From Alcanivorax sp. S71-1-4 (lineage in GTDB: Bacteria; Pseudomonadota; Gammaproteobacteria; Pseudomonadales; Alcanivoracaceae), in the NCBI RefSeq assembly GCF_009846755.1, contig NZ_AQOR01000013.1, forward strand, positions 1-64,000: a stretch of 64,000 bases of DNA, read 5' to 3'. The notes beneath the pieces are model-generated. The model did not search any database, was not told the origin of the DNA, and was given only the letters and a program-made list of their open reading frames with translations. The translations under genes and the position numbers were made by a program. Positions 56,952 through 64,000 of this stretch are shown here, piece after piece (position 1 is the stretch's first letter; each line of letters starts with the position of its first letter).

Positions 56952-57134
56952 GGGAACCTCTGAATAACTCCCCGGTGGTTCTGGCTTTCCGGGCAGCACC
57001 TGATCAAGGCGCGACTTCGAAGGCATAGCGGGCTACGTCGAGGAGTCGCAACGCGGAGCAGGTGCTGCCCGGAAAGCCCCGCAGGGCGGGCGCTACAGCA
57101 CGCAGAACCACCGGGGAGTTATTCAGAGGTTCCC
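56952..57134. repeat. Nested inverted-repeat element (MITE-like)
   Basis: Perfect 32-bp terminal inverted repeats (56952-56983 and 57103-57134, outer sequence GGGAACCTCTGAATAACTC). Inside lie perfect 20-bp inverted repeats (56983-57002 and 57059-57078, GGCTTTCCGGGCAGCACCTG). The right side has 24 additional bases between inner and outer arms. TT flanks both outer ends, possibly a short target duplication. There is no transposase. The ends recall insertion-sequence termini, but no family is assigned. Confidence 0.9.
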
Positions 57135-57598
57135 TTACCAATCTCTGCAAACCGCGCATCCAGTTGCGCAGCCAGATCATCCGGTGCGATTTCCACTTCC
57201 AGGCCACGCCGGCCGGCGCTGATGAAGATAGTGCCGAACTGTTGGGCACTGTGATCGATGACCGTCGCCAGCCGGCGCTTCTGCCCCAGCGGGCTGACGC
57301 CACCGAGCACATACCCGGTGCTGCGTTCCACCTGTTTCGGATCAGCCATGGCGACTTTCTTGCAGCCCAGCGCGCGCGCCAGATGCTTCAGGTCCAGCAA
57401 CCCGGCCACCGGGACGATACCCACCGCCAGCGCGCCGTTATCCTGCGCCACGACCAGCGTCTTGAACACCCGCGCCGGGGCCAGTCCAAGTTTGTCTGCC
57501 GCCTCCGTGCCCCAGGATTCCGCGTGTGCGTCGTGGCTGTACTGATGCACAGTGAACGGCACACCGGCCTTTTTCAGACTGTCGATAGCGGGTGTCAC
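57119..57598 (-). CDS. ybaK: Cys-tRNA(Pro) deacylase YbaK/EbsC
   Basis: A 159-residue trans-editing factor that clears Cys mischarged on tRNA(Pro), the same length as E. coli YbaK. It shows TPAIDSLKKAGVPFTVHQYSHD at the start, the catalytic-Lys region ARVFKTLVV, and GYVLGGVSPLGQKRRLATVID. The start is a GTG at 57598. The last codons and TAA (GTSE, stop) are inside the right terminal repeat of the nested element. It follows the DUF962 gene by ten bases. Confidence 0.93.
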   Translation of the reverse strand: MTPAIDSLKKAGVPFTVHQYSHDAHAESWGTEAADKLGLAPARVFKTLVVAQDNGALAVGIVPVAGLLDLKHLARALGCKKVAMADPKQVERSTGYVLGGVSPLGQKRRLATVIDHSAQQFGTIFISAGRRGLEVEIAPDDLAAQLDARFAEIGKGTSE

Positions 57599-57608
57599 AG
57601 GGATGGCT

Positions 57609-57926
57609 TCACCAGGCGATGCGGCGCGTCAGGATGTCCTTGAACATCACGAAATCGCCAGCGAGGCTGTAGAACGGATGCTTGAAGGTCGCCGGGCGGT
57701 TTTTCTCGAACACGAAATGCCCGACCCAGGCAAAACCGTAGCCAAACACCGGCAACGCCAGCAGCAGCCAGGGGGTCACCCCGAGGATCACCGCCAGCAA
57801 CATGCCCAGCACGCCCAGCGTGCCGAAGAAATGCAACCGCCGGCAGGTGGGGTTGCTGTGCTCTTGCAGGTAATACGGATAAAACTCCGCAAAGGACTGG
57901 AAACCGGACTGTTTGATCGTGTTCAT
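57609..57926 (-). CDS. DUF962/Mpo1-like membrane protein
   Basis: A 105-residue protein: FAEFYPYYLQEHSNPTCRRLHFFGT, then hydrophobic helices and FAWVGHFVFEKNRPATFKHPFYSLAGDFVMF, the DUF962 (YGL010w/Mpo1-like) pattern with conserved His residues. Yeast Mpo1 is an iron-dependent 2-hydroxy-fatty-acid dioxygenase, so a related lipid oxidation is possible. ATG 57926 follows GGGAGAGA. The longer open frame has no family match and is not used. Confidence 0.9.
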   Translation of the reverse strand: MNTIKQSGFQSFAEFYPYYLQEHSNPTCRRLHFFGTLGVLGMLLAVILGVTPWLLLALPVFGYGFAWVGHFVFEKNRPATFKHPFYSLAGDFVMFKDILTRRIAW

Positions 57927-57967
57927 GCTGTCTCTCCCACTGCGGCGCAGGCGCCGGCTGTCTCTTG

Positions 57968-57996
57968 TTATAAGCGCTCGCTCACGGCGTAAGCAA
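57968..57996 (-). promoter_or_regulatory. Sigma70-type promoter for DUF962-ybaK
   Basis: On the minus strand TTGCTT (57996-57991), 17 bases, then TTATAA (57973-57968), 41 bases upstream of the ATG at 57926. Good spacing and -10. It lies in the divergent region shared with the serine hydrolase gene. Confidence 0.6.
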
Positions 57997-58155
57997 CTGA
58001 GTAACTTATAAAAACGGCCCAACCTGCGCTTGTATGAATCCGCTATTGACCGAAAATGCCCACCCCCTGTCATGTTGCGGCCTCTACAGCCCCGACAGGG
58101 CTCCGTAGAATCCGGGCAATCAATCACGCCCCCAATATCAAACAAGACCGGAGTG

Positions 58156-59379
58156 ATGCTGTCCATGTCCCTGTTGCCCCCGCGCCTGCGCCTGTTTCCC
58201 CGTCCCGACTCGCCCGCCCGGGCCGACTGCGGGCGTGAAGCACCGGCCGCACGCGGCGGGCTGCCGGACGCGGCCATCGACGGCATCCAGCGCAGCCTGG
58301 AGCGCGTCTATGCCACCGGCATGACGCCCGGCGTGGCGCTGGCGCTGCGGCGCCATGGCGAGCTGGTGTTCGACCGCGCGCTGGGCTTCGCGGATCCACA
58401 GGCCGGCACACCGCTGACCGTGGACACGCCGATCTGCCTGTTTTCCGCCTCCAAGGCGGTCACCGCCATGCTGGTGCACCATCTGGCCGAACAGGGGCAA
58501 CTTGACCTGCACCAGCGCGTCAGCCACTACCTGCCCGAGTACGGCCAGGCCGGCAAACACCGGACCACGCTGATGCATGTGCTGACGCACCGCGCCGGCG
58601 TGCCGCGTATCCGCGAGCCGGTGTCGCCGGAAGATCTGTTCGATCACGAGCGCATCATGACGCTGATGTGCCGCGCACGCCCGGAGAAACCCGGCCGGCA
58701 GCAGGCTTACCACGCCATCACCGCCGGCTTTGTCCTCGGCGAAGTCATGGAACGTGTCACCGGCGAAACCGTGAACCAGATTCTCGACCGTGTGATCCGC
58801 CAGCCGATGGGCATGCGCTATTTCCGCTTCGGCCTCGGCGACGAAGGCCTGCCACCGGCAAAGAATGCCGCCACCGGGCTGCAGCTGCCGCCCGTGGACC
58901 TGTTCCTCAAACACGCCGTGGGCGGCGGCCTGCAGGAAGTCGTGACGCTGTCCAACGATCCGCGCTTCCAGCAGGTCACCATTCCCGCCGGCAACCTGTA
59001 CGCCACTGCGGAGGAAGCCTCGCGCTTTTTCCAGATGCTGCTCGACGATGGCCGGTATCAGGGCCGGCAACTGTTCCGCCCGCAGACCGTACGCCTGGCC
59101 ACCGGCCGCACGGGACGCGGCGGGCGGGTAGACCGCACACTGATGCTGCCGCTGGAATTCTCGCCGGGCTTCATGCTCGGTGCCCGTGCGATCAGCGTCT
59201 ACGGACCGGGCACTCCGAACGCCTTCGGCCACCTTGGTTTCATCAATATCTATTGCTGGGCCGACCCGGACCGCGCCCTGTCCGGCGCGCTGCTGACCAC
59301 CGGCAAGGGGCTCGTGGGGCCGCTGTTTCCCTCACTGGTGCGCCTGCAGCATCGCATCAACACCTCGACGCGGTTGTAA
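58156..59379 (+). CDS. Serine hydrolase (beta-lactamase/EstB family)
   Basis: A 407-residue serine hydrolase of the beta-lactamase class C/esterase family. SxxK is Ser97-Ala-Ser-Lys100 in CLFSASKAVTAML, the Tyr position is in QQAYHAITAGFVLGEV, and GHLGFIN replaces the KTG box. Such enzymes act as esterases or amidases. No signal peptide is visible. ATG 58156 is used; an ATG at 58165 is equally possible. It ends three bases before the sterol-desaturase-family gene, so the two are a transcriptional pair. Confidence 0.88.
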   Translation: MLSMSLLPPRLRLFPRPDSPARADCGREAPAARGGLPDAAIDGIQRSLERVYATGMTPGVALALRRHGELVFDRALGFADPQAGTPLTVDTPICLFSASKAVTAMLVHHLAEQGQLDLHQRVSHYLPEYGQAGKHRTTLMHVLTHRAGVPRIREPVSPEDLFDHERIMTLMCRARPEKPGRQQAYHAITAGFVLGEVMERVTGETVNQILDRVIRQPMGMRYFRFGLGDEGLPPAKNAATGLQLPPVDLFLKHAVGGGLQEVVTLSNDPRFQQVTIPAGNLYATAEEASRFFQMLLDDGRYQGRQLFRPQTVRLATGRTGRGGRVDRTLMLPLEFSPGFMLGARAISVYGPGTPNAFGHLGFINIYCWADPDRALSGALLTTGKGLVGPLFPSLVRLQHRINTSTRL

Positions 59380-59382
59380 ATC

Positions 59383-60228
59383 ATGGATGATATGGCATCG
59401 CTTCTGCTGCTCGGGCTGGCGCCGGTGTTCGTCGGTTGCGTGGCATGGGAGGCCTGGGCATTGCGCGGGCGGGGCAAATACACGCTGGTGGACACCGTCT
59501 CCAATGCCTCACTGGCCCTGCTGCATCAGGTCAGTGACGGTCTCTTCAATGTGCTGGTAGCCACCCTCGCCTACTCCTTTTTCTATCAGCACCGGCTGTT
59601 TGACCTGTCGCTGACACCCTGGACCATCCTGCTGCTTTTTTTATTGCAGGATTTCTTCTACTACTGGTTCCATCGCGGCAGCCACATGATCCGCTGGATG
59701 TGGGCGTCGCATGTCACGCACCATTCTTCTGAACGCCTGAACCTGTCCACGGCATTCCGCCAGAGTTTCACTTATCCGGTGTCCGGCATGTGGCTGTTCT
59801 GGGTTCCGCTGGCCTGGATCGGCTTTACGCCACAGCAGGTGATCGTGGTAGTGGGGCTGAACCTGGCCTATCAGTTTTTTGTGCACACCGAAGTGGTGCG
59901 CCGGCTGCCACGGCCACTGGAATATCTGTTCAATACACCGTCCCATCACCGCGTCCATCACGCCCGCAACCCGCGCTATATCGATCGCAATTTTGGCGGC
60001 GTGCTGATTATCTGGGACCGGCTGTTCGGCACCTTTGAGCCGGAACGCGACGACGAGCCATGTGAGTACGGCATCACCCGACAGATCCACAGCCACAACC
60101 CGTTCACCCTGACATTGCACGAATGGCGCGACATGCTGAGCGATGCACGCCACAGCGGCTCGCCGGGCAAAGCGATCAGGACGCTGTTCGGCAAACCCCC
60201 GGCGCATCAGCCGTCACGACGTGACTGA
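59383..60228 (+). CDS. Sterol desaturase/fatty acid hydroxylase family di-iron protein
   Basis: A 281-residue membrane protein with four to five helices and the three histidine boxes: HRGSH (97-101), HVTHH (110-114) and HHRVHH (188-193). These bind the di-iron centre that hydroxylates or desaturates a lipid. The substrate is unknown; these bacterial members act on lipids, including alkylglycerols. It follows the serine hydrolase by three bases and overlaps the AraC gene by 22 bases, tail to tail. Confidence 0.92.
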   Translation: MDDMASLLLLGLAPVFVGCVAWEAWALRGRGKYTLVDTVSNASLALLHQVSDGLFNVLVATLAYSFFYQHRLFDLSLTPWTILLLFLLQDFFYYWFHRGSHMIRWMWASHVTHHSSERLNLSTAFRQSFTYPVSGMWLFWVPLAWIGFTPQQVIVVVGLNLAYQFFVHTEVVRRLPRPLEYLFNTPSHHRVHHARNPRYIDRNFGGVLIIWDRLFGTFEPERDDEPCEYGITRQIHSHNPFTLTLHEWRDMLSDARHSGSPGKAIRTLFGKPPAHQPSRRD

Positions 60229-61202
60229 CGCCAGTCTCGTGGGGATTGCCCGGTCCAGCCGCGAAATGCCCGGCTGAACACAGCGACGTCCTCGTAACCC
60301 AGATTCAGCGCCAGCGTCGTCACACCCATGTCCGTGCGATCCAGATACTGGCAGGCCAGTGCGTAACGAATATCGCGCAGCAGCCCGCCGTAACACTGCT
60401 GCTCCTGCTTCAGCCGCTGTTGCAGGGTGCGGGGGTGCAGGCCGATCATCGCTGCCACCTGCTGCAGCGAACACTCCCCGGTCGGCAGCAACGCCGTGAT
60501 CACCCGGCCCACCTGGGAAGCCAGCCCGCTGTCGCCGTCCTCCACCCGCCACTGCTGCATCAGCCGGGCCCGCAACGCCTCGCTCACCGCCACCGGCCGG
60601 CCAAGCAGCTCCACCGGAAAGCGCAGGCTGTTGCAAGGCGCGCCCGTGGTGACGGGACCGTCCAGCCCGGCATGACGGCGCAGCAGCGTTTCATCCATGC
60701 GCAAACACAGCGTCAGGCCCCGTGGCGGCAGTGGTGCGGGCTGCACCTGACGCAGCCCCTGCAATATCTGCAGCACACTCAAGGCGCCCAGCTGGGCGCA
60801 TGCCGTTTCACGTTCAAAAGCGAAACCCAGCCGGAACACCACATCGTCCCCTTCCACCCGTGTCGTCAGCACTACACCGTGGGCGTGAAAGTCCATGTGC
60901 CGCACCAGCAACTGCAGGGCATCGCCGATCGTGGCCTGCAGGCACAGAAAAGACGCCAGCGGCCCGAGCACCTCCAGGCCCTGGCGCAGCCCCAGCCGCA
61001 CACCGAAATCCGGCGCCTGGCAGCGCTCGGCAGCCAGCGTGGTCAGGCGTGCCAGCGCCAGGTAATCGACATACAGGTCCGGATGGGTGAACAGCCCCGC
61101 CGGCAGGCCCGCCGCACGCACCAGGGCCAGGGGATCACCCCCCAGTTCCCGGACCAGCGCCTCGAATCCCTGCATGCCGCCGCTGCGTGCGAAATAGTGC
61201 AT
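60207..61202 (-). CDS. AraC family transcriptional regulator (OruR/ArgR-like)
   Basis: A 331-residue regulator with an N-terminal arabinose-binding-type ligand domain (about residues 20-200) and a C-terminal double helix-turn-helix (SLQQVAAMIGLHPRTLQQRLKQEQQCYGGLLRDIRYALACQYLDRTDMGVTTLALNLGYEDVAVFSRAFRGWTGQSPRDWR). ATG 61202 matches the family N terminus; the 43-residue extension is not supported. Divergent from the amidohydrolase, with a two-repeat operator between them, so it likely controls that gene and itself. Confidence 0.92.
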   Translation of the reverse strand: MHYFARSGGMQGFEALVRELGGDPLALVRAAGLPAGLFTHPDLYVDYLALARLTTLAAERCQAPDFGVRLGLRQGLEVLGPLASFLCLQATIGDALQLLVRHMDFHAHGVVLTTRVEGDDVVFRLGFAFERETACAQLGALSVLQILQGLRQVQPAPLPPRGLTLCLRMDETLLRRHAGLDGPVTTGAPCNSLRFPVELLGRPVAVSEALRARLMQQWRVEDGDSGLASQVGRVITALLPTGECSLQQVAAMIGLHPRTLQQRLKQEQQCYGGLLRDIRYALACQYLDRTDMGVTTLALNLGYEDVAVFSRAFRGWTGQSPRDWRQSRRDG

Positions 61203-61225
61203 GGCCTTTGCCTCGGCATATAAGA

Positions 61226-61262
61226 CTCGCGAAATATCAAATGCCAGCTCGCAAAATGTCAA
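61226..61262. promoter_or_regulatory. AraC-type operator: direct repeat at two helical turns
   Basis: CTCGCGAAATATCAA (61226-61240) and CTCGCAAAATGTCAA (61248-61262) match at 13 of 15 bases and start 22 bases apart, two turns on one face of the helix. This is the classic arrangement for two AraC-family monomers. It sits 24 bases from the regulator start and 62 bases before the amidohydrolase ATG. Confidence 0.7.
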
Positions 61263-61324
61263 GCGCACGGGCGTACCAGCCCGTAGTCTGATGAGCGCGC
61301 CCTCCCCTGATGAGGAAAACAACA

Positions 61325-63070
61325 ATGACACAGCCCTACGACATCATCCTGCGCAACGGCCTGTACTTTGACGGGACCGGCGAGACACCGGCCACCGTAC
61401 GCCACCTCGGCATTCGCGATGGCCGCGTGGCCACCGTCAGCGCCACCGCGCTGGACGAGTCCGGCTGCCCGACGGTCATCGATGCCACCGGCCGCTGGAT
61501 CACGCCGGGCTTTATCGACATGCACACCCACTACGACGCCGAGATCCTGGCGGCGCCGAGCCTGTCCGAGTCCGTGCGTCACGGCATTACCACCGTGATG
61601 GTCGGCAGCTGCTCTCTGAGCATGGTGTGCAGTGAGGCCGAGGATGCCTCGGACATCTTCACCCGAGTGGAAACCGTGCCACGCGAAAAAGTGCTGCCGC
61701 TGTTACAGGCGCGCAAGCACTGGTCCACACCCTCTGAATGGGTGCGTTTTGTGCGTCAGCAGCCGCTCGGCCCGAATGTGATGTCCATGCTCGGGCACAG
61801 TGACCTGCGCGTGGCCACGCTCGGCCTGGTACGTGCCACAGATCACACGGTGGTGCCCAGCGAAGCCGAAATGCGGCAGATGGAAAGCGTGCTGGAAGAA
61901 GCCCTCGACGAGGGTTTTCTTGGCCTGTCCACCATGTGCCTGAAATGGGACAAGGTGGACGGCGATCGCGCCTGGTCGAAAAGCCTGCCCAGCACCTACG
62001 CGCGCTGGCGCGAACTGCGCCGCCTGAACCGCCTGCTGCGCGAGCGCGGCCGGGTGCATCAGGGGGCGCCGAACGCGGCCAATCCGTTACAGGTCACACA
62101 ATATTTTCAGCAGACGCTCGGGCTGCTCGGCAAACCGCTGAAGACCACGCTGATCGCGCTGTTCGATCTGAAGGGCAATGCCACCACCCGGCCGCTGGCA
62201 AAATGCGTGTCCTGGGCTGCCAACCTGCTCGGCGGCAACTTCCGCTGGCAATTGCTGCCGACACCGTTCACGGTCTATGCAGACGGCATCGACGTGGTGT
62301 TTTTCGAGGAATTCGGTGCCGGCGAGATGGCGCTGGACCTGCGCGAGCAGGTGGAACGCAACAGCCTGCTGCGCGATGAACAATACCGCCGCGACTTCCG
62401 CAAATTCTACGGCGAGAAACTCAGCCCGCGCGTCTGGCAGCGCGACTTTGGCGACGCCCTGGTGCTGGATTGCCCGGACGCACAACTGATCGGCCGCAAT
62501 TTCGACGACATCGCCCGCGAGCGCGGTGTCCATGTGGTGGACCTGTTCCTGGACCTGGTGGTGGAACACGGCCGCGCATTGCGCTGGTACACCACCATCG
62601 GCAATCACCGCCGGCACGTGCTGGAACAGATGGTCACCGACGAGCACACCCTGATCACCTTCTCTGATGCGGGCGCGCATTTGCGCAACATGGCGTTCTA
62701 CAACCTGCCACTGCGCTTCCTGAAAATGGTGCACGAACGCCAGGCACAGGGCGCTCCAATCATGTCACTGGAACGTGCCGTCTGGCGGGTGACCGGGGAA
62801 CAGGCCGACTGGCTTGGTGTAGACGCCGGCCATATTCGTGAAGGCGACCGGGCGGACATTGCGGTGCTCAACCCGGCCGCATTTGATCAGGACCTGAACG
62901 CGGTGCACTGGGCCGAGATGGAAAATTTTGGCCTGCAACGGCTGGTGAACCGCAATCCGGGCCTGGTGGAGCACGTGCTGATCAACGGGCGCGTGGCCGT
63001 GAACAATGACACACTGGTGCCGGCACTGGGCCAGCAGACCGGCTTTGGCACGTTCCTGCCGGCGCGATAA
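61325..63070 (+). CDS. D-aminoacylase / N-acyl-D-amino-acid deacylase-like amidohydrolase
   Basis: A 581-residue metal-dependent amidohydrolase. Family hallmarks: PGFIDMHTHYDAE (His67, His69, Asp71), Cys96 in VMVGSCSLS matching the zinc-ligand Cys of D-aminoacylases, GHSDLR, TTIGNHRRHVLEQM, and LITFSDAGAHLRN with the catalytic Asp. Such enzymes release D-amino acids from N-acyl derivatives; substrate specificity here is not defined. ATG 61325 follows GAGGA; an ATG 15 bases upstream lies on the ribosome-binding site. Probably under the divergent AraC regulator. Confidence 0.9.
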   Translation: MTQPYDIILRNGLYFDGTGETPATVRHLGIRDGRVATVSATALDESGCPTVIDATGRWITPGFIDMHTHYDAEILAAPSLSESVRHGITTVMVGSCSLSMVCSEAEDASDIFTRVETVPREKVLPLLQARKHWSTPSEWVRFVRQQPLGPNVMSMLGHSDLRVATLGLVRATDHTVVPSEAEMRQMESVLEEALDEGFLGLSTMCLKWDKVDGDRAWSKSLPSTYARWRELRRLNRLLRERGRVHQGAPNAANPLQVTQYFQQTLGLLGKPLKTTLIALFDLKGNATTRPLAKCVSWAANLLGGNFRWQLLPTPFTVYADGIDVVFFEEFGAGEMALDLREQVERNSLLRDEQYRRDFRKFYGEKLSPRVWQRDFGDALVLDCPDAQLIGRNFDDIARERGVHVVDLFLDLVVEHGRALRWYTTIGNHRRHVLEQMVTDEHTLITFSDAGAHLRNMAFYNLPLRFLKMVHERQAQGAPIMSLERAVWRVTGEQADWLGVDAGHIREGDRADIAVLNPAAFDQDLNAVHWAEMENFGLQRLVNRNPGLVEHVLINGRVAVNNDTLVPALGQQTGFGTFLPAR

Positions 63071-63080
63071 TCAGCACGAC

Positions 63081-63104
63081 GACGCCTCCTGACGGGGAGG
63101 CGTC
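63081..63104. terminator. Bidirectional hairpin between convergent genes
   Basis: GACGCCTCC-TGACGG-GGAGGCGTC is a perfect 9-bp stem lying between the amidohydrolase stop and the BCCT transporter stop. No T run, so termination may rely on the stem alone or on Rho. Confidence 0.65.
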
Positions 63105-63110
63105 CGCCAT

Positions 63111-64000
63111 TCAGTTGCTGTCGTCATCCTTGCGCTGGTTGAAGCGGGAAAGCCGGCCCTTTTGCCACAGGTATTCCGGTTCATTGCCGTTGCCCTGCAT
63201 GGCCTGCCATTCCTCGGCCAGCCCCTTGTGCAGGCTATAGCAGATCAGCAGCAACACCATGGCAAACGGCAGCCCGGTCAGCACCGCGCCGGCCTGTAAC
63301 GCTTCCAGCCCACCGGCCAGCAACAGCGCTGCCGCCACCGCGCCTTCGGCAATCACCCAGAAGATACGCTGGATCGCCGGGGTATTTTCTTCGCCGCCGG
63401 CGGTGATGCTGTCCACCACCAGCGAACCGGAATCCGACGACGTGACAAAGAACGCCACCACCACCATCACCGCCACGGCGGACGTCAGGTTCGCCAGCGG
63501 GAATTTCGCCAGCAGGGCATACAGCGCCGTCGAGATATCGCTATTCACCGCCGCCACAATGCCACCGGCACCGAACAGTTCCTCGAACAGCGCGGTGCCG
63601 CCAAACACCGTCATCCACACCGTGGTCATCAGCATCGGCACGAACAACACCGCCGAGAGAAATTCCCGGATGGTACGGCCACGGGAAATGCGCGCGATAA
63701 ACATGCCCACAAACGGACTCCAGGCAATCCACCAGGCCCAGTAGAAGATGGTCCATTTATGCTGCCAGCGCGTGTCGCCGTAGGACTCGGTCCAGGTGGA
63801 CAGCTCCACCAGTTCACGCAGGTATGCGCCCAGGTTCTGCACCACCGAATTGAGAATGAACAGGCTTGGCCCGAGCAGGAACACGAACACCATCAGCAAT
63901 GCCGCCAGGCCCATGTTGATTTCCGAGAGCCGGCGTACGCCAGCGTCCAGGCCATTGAGCACTGACCAGAGCGCGATCAGGGTAATCCCGGCAATCAGCG
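63111..64000 (-). CDS. BCCT family betaine/carnitine/choline transporter, 3' part
   Basis: The C-terminal 296 or so residues of a BCCT secondary transporter; the frame stays open to the window end (upstream ...LIAGITLIALWSVLNGLDAG). The core signature WTIFYWAWWIAWSPFVG and MFIARISRGRTIREF, the SSDSGSLVVDSITAGGEE helix and later helices are present, followed by a charged C-terminal tail (KGRLSRFNQRKDDDSN). It imports betaine-type osmolytes, choline or carnitine with Na+ or H+. Confidence 0.92.
   Translation of the reverse strand, partial: LIAGITLIALWSVLNGLDAGVRRLSEINMGLAALLMVFVFLLGPSLFILNSVVQNLGAYLRELVELSTWTESYGDTRWQHKWTIFYWAWWIAWSPFVGMFIARISRGRTIREFLSAVLFVPMLMTTVWMTVFGGTALFEELFGAGGIVAAVNSDISTALYALLAKFPLANLTSAVAVMVVVAFFVTSSDSGSLVVDSITAGGEENTPAIQRIFWVIAEGAVAAALLLAGGLEALQAGAVLTGLPFAMVLLLICYSLHKGLAEEWQAMQGNGNEPEYLWQKGRLSRFNQRKDDDSN

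Overview
The window is GC-rich (clearly above 60 % by eye), densely coded gammaproteobacterial chromosome. The mreBCD-maf-yhdP-nitrilase-tldD block divergent from gatCAB, uup, a pbpC/alpha-2-macroglobulin pair, mscK, an alkJ-type GMC oxidoreductase and a condensation-fold protein related to wax ester synthases together suggest Alcanivoracaceae or a close Pseudomonadales/Oceanospirillales relative. That assignment is an inference from gene content. No rRNA, tRNA, prophage, transposase or CRISPR array was seen.

Layout: 1-10 kb (minus strand) is the cell-shape and envelope operon mreB-mreC-mreD-maf-yhdP-nitrilase-tldD-cNMP protein. mreD is frameshifted, and rng, expected between maf and yhdP, is absent. 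10-13.4 kb is gatCAB. 13.5-24.3 kb (mostly plus) carries a crotonase, a cNMP-binding protein, PhzF, a small exported protein, an NADH-dehydrogenase-like flavoprotein, an orphan ectoine hydroxylase (minus), a PA2779/PA2778-type pair and mscK. 24.4-38 kb (minus) carries a YadGH-like ABC exporter with a SnoaL protein, a second SnoaL protein, an unknown helical protein, an MsbA-like exporter, pbpC and a thioester-containing alpha-2-macroglobulin lipoprotein. 38-41.4 kb holds uup and an exported AstE/AspA-like protein. 41.6-44 kb (minus) is lipocalin-rutE-doxX-pirin, divergent from a LysR regulator. 45-46.5 kb is the condensation-fold protein. 47-53 kb holds HNH, DUF3047, GMC oxidoreductase, DUF4345, DegQ and a methyltransferase. 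53-64 kb holds a large exported unknown, a CoA-transferase, YbaK, a DUF962 protein, a serine hydrolase with a di-iron hydroxylase, an AraC regulator next to a D-aminoacylase-like amidohydrolase, and the 3' part of a BCCT transporter cut by the window end.

The most unusual content is non-coding. Five complete copies and one end of a 169-239 bp element with long terminal inverted repeats (GTAGGGTGGGTAGAGC ends) sit directly against stop codons, mostly between convergent genes. Two copies of a second element are built from alternating 7-bp units (GGACGTC/TGACGTC) in inverted arms. A third element has nested perfect 32- and 20-bp inverted repeats. In three places a repeat supplies the last codons or the stop codon of a host gene. 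Other leads are a candidate sRNA at 46.6 kb with a strong terminator, AraC- and LysR-type operators, and a condensation-fold protein without its catalytic histidine.
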